Notes: generated by a model not told the origin, from the sequence alone. A stretch of 64,000 nt of DNA from CAZBBC01 sp964489835 (GCA_964489835.1 CAZBBC010000005.1:27897-91896); one strand, 5' to 3'. Shown: positions 42,859-51,865, counted from the first letter of the stretch. Numbers and translations: made by a program.

Positions 42859-44001
42859 ATGAAACGTAAAGATTTTTTGGAACTTTCTGGAAAATCTTTA
42901 TTTGGACTGGCAATTATGAACCAGCTGCCGGCAAATTTATTATCAAAGTCTTCAGAAGTAAATAAACTAAGCAGTGGAGGAAACATGATCGAGGTGAAAA
43001 CAAGACGCCTCTTCCTTGAAGATACCTGGACAATTGCACGTAATTCTAGTGATTATAAAGATAATGTTTTTGTAAAAATCGAAAAAGATGGTGTCGCAGG
43101 CTACGGAGAAGCGGCGCCAAACGTTCGCTATGGAGAAGATCACCATAAAACCCTGGATCGCATAAAAGATGTAAAAAACCTGGTTGAAAAACACGATCTC
43201 TGGCATTATGTGGATCTGAAAGATGATATCTTTGCTGCCATAAGAGATCAAAATTGTGCCTGCTGTGCCCTGGATATTGCCATCATGGATTGGATCGGGA
43301 AAAAATTAAATATCCCACTTTTCCGGTTATGGGGACTTGATAAATCGAAAACACCCTTAACGTCTTATTCCATTGGTATGGATACACCGGAAGTTATTAA
43401 GAGAAAAGTCAAAGCGGCAGAAAAATACCCCCTTTTGAAAATAAAAGTAGGTAAGGATAATGATGAAGAAATAATTGAAACCGTTCGGAGTGTTACCGAT
43501 AAACCGATCCGTGTTGATGCCAATGAAGGATGGAAATCAAAAGAGCTGGCCCTGGAAAAAATAAAATGGCTGCAGGAAATGGGAATTGAATTTATTGAGC
43601 AGCCGATGCCGTCAGAGATGCTTAAAGAAACCCAGTGGTTGCGGGATCGTATTGACATTCCCATCATAGCCGATGAAGCAGTAAAAACCTCTGCCGATAT
43701 ACCAAAACTGGCAGAAGCCTATGATGGGATTAATATCAAACTTATGAAAGCCGGTGGTGTGCAGGAAGCGATGCGAATGATAAACCTGGCAAAGTCATTA
43801 AATTTGAAGATCATGCTCGGTTGTATGATTGAAAGTTCAATTGCCATTGCGGCTGCGGCACATTTGTCGCCCCTTGTGGACTGGGCTGACCTTGACGGAA
43901 ATCTTCTGTTGCGCGAAGATCCTTTTTGTGGAGTGGAAGTTGACAATGGGAAATTGATCTTAAATGATAGGCCTGGTTTGGGTATTAGTGGGGAATTTTA
44001 G
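42859..44001 (+). CDS. L-Ala-D/L-Glu-type dipeptide epimerase (enolase superfamily)
   Basis: 380 residues; TTGAGGT lies upstream. The enolase-superfamily MLE-group residues are complete: K194-x-K196 (LKIKVGK), metal ligands D220, E247 and D272 (RVDANEGW, IEQPMP, ADEAVK) and K294 in NIKLMKAGG. The pattern matches dipeptide epimerases that recycle murein peptides. Unusually, about 40 extra residues precede the barrel, starting MKRKDFLELSGKSLFG, which resembles a Tat signal with Lys-Arg-Lys in place of RR. The enzyme may therefore be exported, or the segment may be a degraded signal. The stop codon lies at the edge of the repeat 44000-44099. Confidence 0.93.
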   Translation: MKRKDFLELSGKSLFGLAIMNQLPANLLSKSSEVNKLSSGGNMIEVKTRRLFLEDTWTIARNSSDYKDNVFVKIEKDGVAGYGEAAPNVRYGEDHHKTLDRIKDVKNLVEKHDLWHYVDLKDDIFAAIRDQNCACCALDIAIMDWIGKKLNIPLFRLWGLDKSKTPLTSYSIGMDTPEVIKRKVKAAEKYPLLKIKVGKDNDEEIIETVRSVTDKPIRVDANEGWKSKELALEKIKWLQEMGIEFIEQPMPSEMLKETQWLRDRIDIPIIADEAVKTSADIPKLAEAYDGINIKLMKAGGVQEAMRMINLAKSLNLKIMLGCMIESSIAIAAAAHLSPLVDWADLDGNLLLREDPFCGVEVDNGKLILNDRPGLGISGEF

Positions 44002-44099
44002 ATTGCTTCGCTAACGCTCGCAATGACGGCCACATTATCGTCATTGCGAGTCACGAAGAATGAGTAGCCTGCCCGCCGACCGGCGGGACGAAGCAATCT
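44000..44099. repeat. Inverted repeat of the CTCGCAATGACG type
   Basis: The outer arms are AGATTGCTTCG (44000-44010) and CGAAGCAATCT (44089-44099). The inner perfect 12-bp arms are CTCGCAATGACG (44017-44028) and CGTCATTGCGAG (44039-44050). A third hairpin, CCCGCC-GACC-GGCGGG, lies near 44071-44086. It separates convergent genes and could act as a two-way terminator. The TAG stop of the epimerase overlaps its first bases. Confidence 0.85.
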
Positions 44100-44217
44100 A
44101 ATGATTCTATTAAATTCATCGATTACTCTAATGAGTAAATCCTCTCATCAGTAATTTTAATCTAAATAATGTTATGATTCAACCTTCGTATTTTTCGTGG
44201 TAAATAAATGAATCAGG

Positions 44218-45141
44218 CTAAGCAATTGGTGTGAGCCAGTCTGGCGGTACTTTTCTTTTTCCATTAAAGATATTAAAGAATTCGTTTTGTAGTTTTTCTG
44301 TGATCTCGCCCCGCTTGCCATTTCCGATTTTTATCTTATCAATGCTTCGAATAGGGGTAATTTCTGCCGCTGTACCGGTAAAAAATACTTCGTCGGCAAT
44401 ATAAAGGAGCTCTCTCGGAATCTGTACCTCTTTGACTTCATAATTTAATTCATTTAATATATGAATCACGGTGTTACGGGTTATTCCAGGCAACACAGAA
44501 GCACTTAACGGTGGGGTTAAAACAGTCCCATTTCTGATAACAAAAATATTTTCTCCACTGCCTTCAGAAACACATCCGGTATGATCAAGTGCGATTCCCT
44601 CGCTGTAACCATCGACGATAGCTTCCATCTTGATTAATTGTGAGTTCATATAATTTGCCGCACATTTAGCCATTGCCGGTAATGTATTCGGTGAAAATCT
44701 GCTCCATGATGAAAAACAGACATCCACACCGTTCTCCAGGGCGTCACTGCCAAGATAGGCTCCCCATTCCCAGACGGCAATATAGGTTTCAAGCGGATTT
44801 TTAAACGGATTAACGCCGAAAGAACCGAAGCCTCTAAATACAACAGGACGAATATAACAGGCACCGAGTCCATTTTTTCTGACCGTGTCCACACAAGCTT
44901 TGTTAATTTCCTTTACGGTCCAGGATACATCCATCCGGTATATTTTGGCCGATTCGTATAATCGCTGAATATGATCATTCAAGCGGTAAACGGCTGGTCC
45001 GAGATGCGTATCGTAAACCCGGATACCCTCGAAAACAGATGATCCGTAATGGATTACGTGTGACATAATGTGAATTTTTGCATCTTCCCAATTTATATAT
45101 TCACCATTATGCCAGATATATTTTCCGAATACATTTTCCAT
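44218..45141 (-). CDS. ilvE: Branched-chain amino acid aminotransferase
   Basis: 307 residues, starting at an ATG with GGGAG five bases upstream; a longer frame adds 36 residues foreign to the family. Fold-type IV motifs include HVIHYGSSVFEGIRVYD (N-terminal part), the PLP-lysine region NYMNSQLIKMEA, GYSEGIALD, SEGSGENIFVI and the C-terminal EVFFTGTAAEITPI. It transfers the amino group between Leu/Ile/Val and 2-oxoglutarate in the cytoplasm. It is transcribed toward the epimerase gene and stands alone. Confidence 0.96.
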   Translation of the reverse strand: MENVFGKYIWHNGEYINWEDAKIHIMSHVIHYGSSVFEGIRVYDTHLGPAVYRLNDHIQRLYESAKIYRMDVSWTVKEINKACVDTVRKNGLGACYIRPVVFRGFGSFGVNPFKNPLETYIAVWEWGAYLGSDALENGVDVCFSSWSRFSPNTLPAMAKCAANYMNSQLIKMEAIVDGYSEGIALDHTGCVSEGSGENIFVIRNGTVLTPPLSASVLPGITRNTVIHILNELNYEVKEVQIPRELLYIADEVFFTGTAAEITPIRSIDKIKIGNGKRGEITEKLQNEFFNIFNGKRKVPPDWLTPIA

Positions 45142-45259
45142 TTTTACTCCCAAATATTTAAACGGTAGTGTCAAATAAACCACCTGGCGGAGCAAGAGCT
45201 GCGCGGGGTAGCTTTTCGAAACTACGGGTCCCCGAAAAGAAGATGACAAAGGGTGATCG

Positions 45260-45607
45260 TTACTTTTTCTTACGGATAAAATACGTTAAAAAAGTCTGCA
45301 AACCTCTGAATAATCCGGCCAGAGTGGCGAACGCTTCCAATGCAGGTTCTCTGATTTCTTCAGAAATTCTTTGTTCAAATTCTACAATATCACCGACCAC
45401 ATGATTTACTTTTTTGGTGGCCCTTGAGGTATGGTCAGTTATTTCATCGATATTTTCGAGAATCTGTGGTAATCCCCGGTTAACCTCATCCAATGTTTTC
45501 GATAACTTTGTAAGTGTTTTAAAAAGACTGACGACTGTAGGAATCAGCAAAATTATCAAAACAGTAAAAACCAGCAAAAAAATAACGAGAGCAACTTCCC
45601 ATACCAT
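45260..45607 (-). CDS. DUF948-like membrane protein
   Basis: 115 residues; AAGGAG precedes the ATG. One N-terminal helix (about 4-27) is followed by a long amphipathic helical region (TKLSKTLDEVNRGLPQILENID) and a basic C-terminus. The layout is that of DUF948 (YtxG-type) general-stress proteins of Firmicutes, whose genes often neighbour a YtxH-type gene, as here (28 bp downstream of it). The function is unknown; an envelope-stress role is inferred. Confidence 0.82.
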   Translation of the reverse strand: MVWEVALVIFLLVFTVLIILLIPTVVSLFKTLTKLSKTLDEVNRGLPQILENIDEITDHTSRATKKVNHVVGDIVEFEQRISEEIREPALEAFATLAGLFRGLQTFLTYFIRKKK

Positions 45608-45635
45608 AGACGACTCCTTAAGGTCTTGTCATTAA

Positions 45636-45950
45636 TTATTCACTTTTTGATTTAGGGGTAGGGGTCCGGGTCTTCCTTTTCGGCTTTTCTTCCTCATTTT
45701 CGTCGGCATCATCCTTTTCTTTGGTCAGTTTCTCAATTATTTTATCCCGGCCTTCTTCAAAAGATTTCATTGCCGCTTTACGGGCATGTTCAAAATCAGT
45801 TTTGCCATGCGCGTAAATTTTTTCCGCCTCTTCACCTAATTCTTCACGCATTTCGCGTCCGCTTTTAGGGGCAAGAAGAACACCTAAAACGGCACCGAAA
45901 ATGCCGCCCAAAATAAACCCTTTGAAAAAACTATCACCACTATCGGCCAT
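45636..45950 (-). CDS. YtxH-domain protein
   Basis: 104 residues; AGGAGA precedes the ATG. The YtxH signature FILGGIFGAVLGVLLAPKSGREMREEL (about 11-37) is complete: a Gly-rich membrane helix followed by APKSG. Then come a helical segment and an acidic-to-basic low-complexity tail (DADENEEEKPKRKTRTPTPK). YtxH proteins are stress-induced membrane proteins of unknown mechanism. It is co-transcribed with the DUF948-like gene. Confidence 0.92.
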   Translation of the reverse strand: MADSGDSFFKGFILGGIFGAVLGVLLAPKSGREMREELGEEAEKIYAHGKTDFEHARKAAMKSFEEGRDKIIEKLTKEKDDADENEEEKPKRKTRTPTPKSKSE

Positions 45951-45987
45951 GATTATTCTCCTAAAAGATGTTTTTTATTGATGAAAA

Positions 45988-46117
45988 CCCACCCCGTCTC
46001 GCTACGCTCGACACCCCTCCCTATCCGGCAAAGCCGGACAGAGAGGGGATGGGTGATGGTCACTTATGAATTATTTGTTTGCAGCCCTGGGCCGCGTTAT
46101 AAATAGTTCAGGTTAAT
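45988..46117. repeat. CACCCCGTCTCGCTACG element plus composite-repeat terminal module
   Basis: 45988-46055: CCCACCCCGTCTCGCTACGC, then CCCCTCCCTATCCGGC-AA-AGCCGGACAGAGAGGGG; close relatives are at 53267-53330 and 57894-57965. 46076-46117: a reverse-oriented terminal module of the composite family (TTGTTTGCAGCCCTGGGC, then AATAGTTCAGGTTAA). Both lie in the divergent gap 45951-46260, which shows no gene. Confidence 0.75.
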
Positions 46118-46260
46118 AATTCGGGCAAAAATATTCTTAAAATAAATTAATTTACATTTAAAAACAAATTGAATTAAATTTTGAAAACGATAAAAAATAA
46201 ATATCGGAAAACAATCTTTACAATTTCTGCATCGTTAAGGATATAATCAGTCTTGTTATT

Positions 46261-47370
46261 ATGACTTTTGGTAAACGAATAGAACATTTTATTAAGGATA
46301 TGACTGCGGCTTTTCTACGGAAAATTCTGGAACAACCGTCACAAACTCTCCAGCCACCTTTCCATCGCATTCTTTTTCTGCGTTTCGATGTTTTAGGAGA
46401 TATGATCCTCTCAATTCCCGTGTTCAAAACAACGCGTTCTGTTTTGCCCAACGCAGAGATCGATGTCCTCTGCAGTCAAAAAAATTATATTTTGCTGAAA
46501 GGGACAACCCTGGCCGATCATCTGCATATCTATCAAAAAAATCCTTTGTGTCTGTTAACGCTGATATGGCGGATCCGAAAAAAAAAATATGATCTGATCA
46601 TAAACCTGGTCACCCGTGCTTCGTTTACTTTTGGCCTTGTGGCCCGTTTGGGTGGACCGCACGCCGTCCGTTTAGCCGCTGATCAGGAACAATTCTCATA
46701 TTTTTATAATCACATCGTTGAGTTACCTCCTAAAAGCGAAATCCACATGTTGAGGCGTAAGTTTTTGCTATGTGCTGAAATCATACAGGATCAAATCAGA
46801 CATACGGATATTCCCTGGGTCGATTTTGATACTGCGGTTAAACACAGCGCCGGGCAGATTTACCGGAAAGTCCTGACGGATTTAAAAATCGACGGGGATA
46901 CAGCAAAGGTGACAGCGATCAATCTTTCTGCAGGATTGGTGAGGCGTGAGTGGCCATTGGAGAAGAACGTGCACTTTTTGAAAGAGGCTATCAATAAATA
47001 TCAGGATAAGATAGAGGCATGGGTTGTTTTTACTGATCCGGCAAAGCCGCATGAGGCCACTGAGTTAATACGTCTTGTCAATAATCCGCGAGTCAGGGCG
47101 ATCCCGGCCCAATCCGATTTCAGGGTAATCATTGAATTCCTGCAGCTTGTTACCGTGCTGGTTACACCGGATACCTCTATCATGCATGCCGCTTCCGCAA
47201 CTGGTACACCGGTGTTGGCATTGATGATCGGAGAAAACATTAAAATCTGGGATCCGGTAGGTGTTGTTAATAAAATTGTTCTATCCGATGATCCCTTTAC
47301 ATTGAAAAACTTATCAGTGCAGAAGGTCCTGGCGGGATTTGACCAACTGATGCAGCAGATCGGGATTTAA
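46261..47370 (+). CDS. GT9-family glycosyltransferase (heptosyltransferase-like)
   Basis: 369 residues. The N-terminal domain contains the GT9 opening FHRILFLRFDVLGDMILSIPVF (about 34-55), with the catalytic-type Asp, and the C-terminal domain contains VTPDTSIMHAASATGTPVLALM, the nucleotide-sugar (ADP-heptose-type) binding block. The family adds heptose or related sugars to lipopolysaccharide at the inner face of the cytoplasmic membrane. The following gene (20 bp gap) is a multi-span GT22 enzyme, so both probably build the same surface glycan. The ribosome site is weak; the start could be slightly downstream. Confidence 0.92.
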   Translation: MTFGKRIEHFIKDMTAAFLRKILEQPSQTLQPPFHRILFLRFDVLGDMILSIPVFKTTRSVLPNAEIDVLCSQKNYILLKGTTLADHLHIYQKNPLCLLTLIWRIRKKKYDLIINLVTRASFTFGLVARLGGPHAVRLAADQEQFSYFYNHIVELPPKSEIHMLRRKFLLCAEIIQDQIRHTDIPWVDFDTAVKHSAGQIYRKVLTDLKIDGDTAKVTAINLSAGLVRREWPLEKNVHFLKEAINKYQDKIEAWVVFTDPAKPHEATELIRLVNNPRVRAIPAQSDFRVIIEFLQLVTVLVTPDTSIMHAASATGTPVLALMIGENIKIWDPVGVVNKIVLSDDPFTLKNLSVQKVLAGFDQLMQQIGI

Positions 47371-47390
47371 TAATCAATAAAACCATTGGC

Positions 47391-48887
47391 ATGAACAGAA
47401 AAATCATAGGTATTGGTATTATCATACACCTTATCGCGGCTGTATTCAGTGTGGGATATTATCATGTCGATGAGCATTTTCAAATTTTGGAATTTACGAG
47501 TCTGAAACTGGAACTGGCCCAGGCAGACGACTTGCCCTGGGAATATCAAGCCCGGTTACGACCAGCATTACAACCCACGGTAGCCTATCTCCTGATAAAA
47601 ATCATGCAAACATTTTCCCTGGATAATCCATTTTATCAGGCCATGAATTTGCGAATCATCTCGGCATTATTATCGTTGTGGTGTATGTATTTACTGTTTT
47701 TAACATTTGATGAAAAAATCAGAGATGCCTTTCTTAAACGATGGTTTGTGTTTTTTTCAGTATTGATCTGGTTTATGCCTTATTTACATGTCCGGTTTTC
47801 CTCAGAAAACTGGGCCGGTTTTGTATTCTGGATTGGTTTTGCTCTACTGTATATTAAAAACCCGGGATATCAATTATTTAAAAAAATATATGTAAAAGAT
47901 CTGCTGATTGGCATGATCCTGGGTTTATCTTTTGTGTTAAGATTCCAGATGGGCCTGATGATCGCCGGGTTATTCCTATGGCTTTTCTTTATCAAAAAAG
48001 AAAAACATTCCCGCCTGCTTTTGTTAATCCTGGGCATGCTTATCCCGGTACTGATGGGTGTGATCATTGATTACTGGTTTTATGGGGAATGGACGTTTAC
48101 CGCCTGGAATTATCTAACAGCTAATATCATCGAGAACCGGACGGCAGATTTTGGAGTTGAACCGTGGTGGTATTACCTGGTGGAAATCATTGTTAAAGGA
48201 ATTCCTCCTTTCAGCATTGTCATCCTTATCAGTACCCTGCTCATTTGGTTTTATTATCCCAAACATGTATTAACCTGGATTACCGTACCCTATCTTGCCA
48301 TCCATTTACTTATTGGTCATAAAGAATTACGTTTTTTATTTCCCCTGGTTAATATTTTACCCTTTATACTGGTTCTTTCATTTCAAGTAATAAAAGAGGA
48401 TGTAAGATTTTATCGGGTCAAGACATGGGTGAAGAATTATAAAAAGCTCATTGTGTATACCTTTTTAACTATTAATACCGTTTTATTAATGATCGTTTGC
48501 TTCAAACCGGCAGACATGCATATCTATCTGTACCAATACATTTATAATCATTATGATCCCGAAGAAACGGAATTATTATATGTTAATAAAAGTCCCTTTC
48601 ATGCAAGAGCAGTCCCGGTGAATTTTTATCGAAAGAAGAATATGAAGTTGATAAAGTTTAAAAATACAAAAGCGCTTGTCAATTATACCCGGCAAACGGA
48701 GAAAATACACTTATTTACAACAGAAAAACCGGCGCTTGATCCTATAATGAAAACGCTCGGGTGTATTAATGTGTTTCAGACACTTCCGCAAGCGGCTAAT
48801 TATATTAACATCAACCATTGGGTTGAAAGAACACCGAAATGGATCCTGTATGAATGCCGGGGCCTGGAAGGAAAGTCAGATCATTGA
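47391..48887 (+). CDS. GT22 (Alg9/PIG-B-like) integral-membrane mannosyltransferase-like protein
   Basis: 498 residues with eight or more membrane helices. The first luminal loop carries YYHVDEHFQILEF (23-35), in which H25-x-D27-E28 matches the acidic motif of GT22 enzymes. LRFSSEN-type motifs occur here as VRFSSENWAGFVFW, and GHKELRFLFPLVN matches the conserved HKE.RF of Alg9/GPI mannosyltransferases. These eukaryotic families use dolichol-phosphate mannose; bacterial members probably use polyprenyl-phosphate sugars outside the cytoplasm. It follows the GT9 gene closely. Confidence 0.88.
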   Translation: MNRKIIGIGIIIHLIAAVFSVGYYHVDEHFQILEFTSLKLELAQADDLPWEYQARLRPALQPTVAYLLIKIMQTFSLDNPFYQAMNLRIISALLSLWCMYLLFLTFDEKIRDAFLKRWFVFFSVLIWFMPYLHVRFSSENWAGFVFWIGFALLYIKNPGYQLFKKIYVKDLLIGMILGLSFVLRFQMGLMIAGLFLWLFFIKKEKHSRLLLLILGMLIPVLMGVIIDYWFYGEWTFTAWNYLTANIIENRTADFGVEPWWYYLVEIIVKGIPPFSIVILISTLLIWFYYPKHVLTWITVPYLAIHLLIGHKELRFLFPLVNILPFILVLSFQVIKEDVRFYRVKTWVKNYKKLIVYTFLTINTVLLMIVCFKPADMHIYLYQYIYNHYDPEETELLYVNKSPFHARAVPVNFYRKKNMKLIKFKNTKALVNYTRQTEKIHLFTTEKPALDPIMKTLGCINVFQTLPQAANYININHWVERTPKWILYECRGLEGKSDH

Positions 48888-48900
48888 AGAAATCAGCTAA

Positions 48901-49185
48901 TTAGCCTGATCTATTCATAGCGCAGCGATGCTGCAAACAAAAAAAAATAGTCCACGGATTCCACGGATTTTATTTAAAAATTATTATTATTTTATTTTTT
49001 AATCCGTGCAAATCAGTTTCCGCCATGTTGTATATCCCGTTTCACGGGATAGGAGGATCCGCTGTGGCGGATAATCTGCGTCATCCGTGTTCTATTAATA
49101 TCGCTGCGGCGCTGTGAGAAATTAATTATTCCGCTTTGTACAAATTTTGCTAAAAAAACAAAGTTTTTTGGTATAATAGCATAGA
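48901..49185. repeat. Composite intergenic repeat, copy C (forward, with insert)
   Basis: It begins TTAGCCTGATCTATTCAT, then the GCAGCGATGCTGC hairpin, TCCACGGATTCCACGGATT and its complement AATCCGTGCAAATC. Unlike copy A it carries an inserted hairpin block (ATCCCGTTTCACGGGAT, flanked by TCCGCC..GGCGGA, about 49017-49072). It ends with CGCTGCGGCGCTGTGAG and GGTATAATAGCATAG. Confidence 0.78.
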
Positions 49186-49242
49186 CGAGCCCATGGCTAT
49201 AAAAAAGAAATAAATCAATCACTCCCGATGGAGGAATTTTTT

Positions 49243-49297
49243 AGACAAGATAATCCCGACAAAGTCGGGATCCAAAAAACGGACAGGATGGCAGGAT
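49243..49297. repeat. GACAGGAT element with ATCCCGAC hairpin
   Basis: Near copy of 17172-17230: GACAAGATA, hairpin ATCCCGAC-AAA-GTCGGGAT (49253-49271), then CCAAAAAACGGACAGGAT. It lies just after copy C of the composite repeat. Confidence 0.7.
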
Positions 49298-49424
49298 AAA
49301 AATTTTTTTTTAATATCTTGTTCACCTTTTTTATGTAGAATAATAATATCAGATAAATCCAGAACTTCTGACTTATCGTGATTTAATCTGTTGCTAATAA
49401 AAAAAACGCCTAATCCAATAATCG

Positions 49425-49666
49425 TATCCTCGTAGAGGATAAATTATTGTAATAAAATATGTATAAACCAATACCACATCCTCGTAGAGGATGCATTATT
49501 GGTGGTATTTGTAGATTTAGTGAAAAATATTTAATTGAATATTTTGATTAAATTCCTCAAAACATGTTGACGGTTCTATAATATCCTCAATTATAAATCC
49601 TCTACGAGGATTATATATTTTTGGGTTACGCTTTATTTTCTACAATAATGAAACCTCTACGAGGTT
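49425..49666. repeat. Cluster of four REP-like CCTCGTAGAGG palindromes
   Basis: Four 15-bp palindromes: ATCCTCGTAGAGGAT at 49426-49440 and 49478-49492, and the reversed form with central TAC, ATCCTCTACGAGGAT at 49597-49611 and AACCTCTACGAGGTT at 49652-49666. The two pairs face each other, as in REPIN/BIME structures. The second palindrome has an extended stem (ACCAATACCAC with GTGGTATT). No RAYT-type transposase is near. The rest of 48888-49777 has no gene. Confidence 0.8.
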
Positions 49667-49777
49667 AATAATCTAATTTATTCAAATGGTATAAAAGGGA
49701 AACTTACACTTATCTAAAGAACATAATATTTATGTTATAAACTATAAAGGCATCCATATTTATAAATCAATCGTTTT

Positions 49778-51703
49778 ATGAAAATCTTAGTTAAATCATT
49801 TATTTTACTTCTCATTACCGGTTTTTCAGCAGCGCAGGACATGCCGCTTGATAACCGGCATTTTAAAAAATTTTTATTTTCAGCGAATGATGAAAATAAA
49901 CAAATCCAAAATAATCTGCGGGTCGATTCACATCCGGAATATGATGTATTAAAATATGATATCAACATCTCTCTCCTGCCGGATGAGCAAATAATCAATG
50001 CCCGGGTCACCATAGATTTTGTCGCCGTAGAAGATATCGATGATAAACTGGTGTTTGATTTTGCCGGCTTGCCCATTGATTCGGTATTTTGGGAAAATCG
50101 TGTCGTATCGGCAAGAATACAGAATGAAACATTGCAGATCCCGGTCCCTATATCCATCATGGCCGGTGATACCCACTTTGTGCAAATTTATTACCAGGGA
50201 AAGCCGCAAAAAGGACTGTACTTCAGAAGTAACGGACAGGGGGATCCCGTAATTTATACGCACAATGAGCCCTATGATGCCCACTTCTGGTTCCCTTGCA
50301 AAGATGATCCCTCGGACAAGGCAAAACTGGAGATGAAAATAACCGTTCCCGGACCATTGATTGTATTGAGTAATGGTAAGTTGATCGGTCAGAGTTTTAG
50401 CGGACCCGGATATACGCTGTTCTCCTGGAAAGAAGATTATCCGATTGCCACCTATCTGGTATCATTAGCGGTCGGTCACTTTACGGTAGTAGACAAAATT
50501 TTCCCATGGAACACCGTTGATTTACTCCTGCAATACTATGTATACCCTGAGGATGTTGAAAGGGGAGAATCCGCCCTGGAGTCAACAGCAGAAATGATGG
50601 ATTTTTATAGTGATTATATCGGTGAATATCCTTTTATTTCCGAGAAATATTCGATGGTGGAGGTCCCGATGAGGGAAGCAGCGGCAATGGAAAATCAAAC
50701 GGCGACGACAATGGGTGATTTTGTTATGGATAATCAGGGGGTGATCGCTCATGAATTGGCGCATCAGTGGTGGGGGGATGCTCTAACACCGTCTTTCTTT
50801 AAAGATATCTGGCTCAATGAGGGTTTTGCCAGTTATTTCGATGCCCTGTTTACGGAATTCAAAGACGGTAAAGAATCATTAATGACTAAAATGGATAATT
50901 TTCGTAACCGTATAACAACAGACGGTTCACTACTCTACCCGATATATGATCCGCCTCTCCGATATCTATTCGGAAATGCCGTATATTATAAAGGGGCCTG
51001 GGTATTGCATATGCTACGCGCGAAAATAGGAGATGAAACGTTCAGGAAAATTTGCCACCGGTATTATGAGGACTTCCGGTATAAAAATGTAACTACAGCT
51101 GATTTTATCCATACGGCAGAGCTAATATCCGGGTATTCTTTATCGGATTTTTTTAATCAATGGCTGGAATATGGAGGTCTTCCGGTAATCATTGGAACCT
51201 GGAATCAGATCAACGGGACGGTTGAGCTGTCACTGCAACAGGATCAAGAAGAACCTGTTTACTGCTTTGATCTTGACGTATTGATTAAAGGCGCATCCAC
51301 AGACACATTGCTGGAAATACCGGTTACTGAAAGTTTTGTCTGCCAGCGCATTTCCTTTGCGGAGCCGGTGGCAGGAATAGTCATCGATCCCGATAAAAAA
51401 ATATTAAACACCAATAACAGTCCCCTCTATCTGATACCCAAACGATCCCGGTTGGTGCGTGTATATCCAAATCCCTTTAATGAAAGAGTTACGATTTCCT
51501 ATCAGCTGAGCAGACGGGAGAAGATATCGATAACCATTTATAATTTATTAGGTGAAAAAGTGGCATCATTAGTCGATGATGAAAAGAATATCGGCATCTA
51601 CACGATCGACTGGTCGGGAATTTCTGTTGCCACAGGCGCTTATTATTGTGTCATGAAAACAAATAAGGATCTTGATATCCGGAAAATGGTTCTTTTGAAA
51701 TAA
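49778..51703 (+). CDS. Secreted M1-family metallo-aminopeptidase with T9SS-type sorting domain
   Basis: 641 residues. The signal peptide ends near FSAAQ (20). The M1 exopeptidase motif is AMEN (303-306, for GAMEN) and the zinc site is H325-E-L-A-H329 with E348 (HELAHQWWG, then WLNEGF). The C-terminal 85 residues (VRVYPNPFNERVTISYQLSR ... GAYYCVMKTNKD, ending RKMVLLK) form a FlgD-like T9SS sorting domain. The protein is shorter than typical M1 enzymes because the C-terminal helical domain is replaced by the sorting domain. It probably trims peptides outside the cell. The ribosome site is weak. Confidence 0.94.
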   Translation: MKILVKSFILLLITGFSAAQDMPLDNRHFKKFLFSANDENKQIQNNLRVDSHPEYDVLKYDINISLLPDEQIINARVTIDFVAVEDIDDKLVFDFAGLPIDSVFWENRVVSARIQNETLQIPVPISIMAGDTHFVQIYYQGKPQKGLYFRSNGQGDPVIYTHNEPYDAHFWFPCKDDPSDKAKLEMKITVPGPLIVLSNGKLIGQSFSGPGYTLFSWKEDYPIATYLVSLAVGHFTVVDKIFPWNTVDLLLQYYVYPEDVERGESALESTAEMMDFYSDYIGEYPFISEKYSMVEVPMREAAAMENQTATTMGDFVMDNQGVIAHELAHQWWGDALTPSFFKDIWLNEGFASYFDALFTEFKDGKESLMTKMDNFRNRITTDGSLLYPIYDPPLRYLFGNAVYYKGAWVLHMLRAKIGDETFRKICHRYYEDFRYKNVTTADFIHTAELISGYSLSDFFNQWLEYGGLPVIIGTWNQINGTVELSLQQDQEEPVYCFDLDVLIKGASTDTLLEIPVTESFVCQRISFAEPVAGIVIDPDKKILNTNNSPLYLIPKRSRLVRVYPNPFNERVTISYQLSRREKISITIYNLLGEKVASLVDDEKNIGIYTIDWSGISVATGAYYCVMKTNKDLDIRKMVLLK

Positions 51704-51865
51704 ACCGGAGAACGGAAACCGGAGGCAGGAGACCGGATAAATAAAAAATTTGGAAATAGGAATTGGGAACTTGGAATTTCCCAACGGGCGGGAGGACGAT
51801 ATATTTTATCGGGGAGATTTGATTTGACATTAAAACGTCGTGTTCTTCGTGCGCTCGGTGGTAAA
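51704..51865. repeat. Purine-rich ACCGGA run and half of a CTTCGTG element
   Basis: 51704-51738 reads as spaced ACCGGAGAACGGAAACCGG-type repeats. 51745-51782 is a GGAAATAGGAATTGGGAAC-type run like that at 30640-30945. 51836-51865 is a half-site (TTCTTCGTGCGCTCGGTGG). An ATG at 51871 lies just past this half-site, which argues against its being the native start of the next gene. Confidence 0.5.

Noticed and set aside
45142..45249. Longer N-terminus for ilvE
   Set aside because: The added 36 residues are unlike the family, and the ATG at 45141 has GGGAG at the right distance.
48901..49185. TATAAT in the repeat end (GGTATAATAGC) as a mobile outward promoter
   Set aside because: No convincing -35 box lies at 16-18 bp, and FCB promoters usually differ from this consensus; not listed as a feature.
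49425..49666. Possible CRISPR array
   Set aside because: The palindromes are only 15 bp, unevenly spaced, occur in two orientations and have no cas genes nearby; they fit REP-like repeats better.
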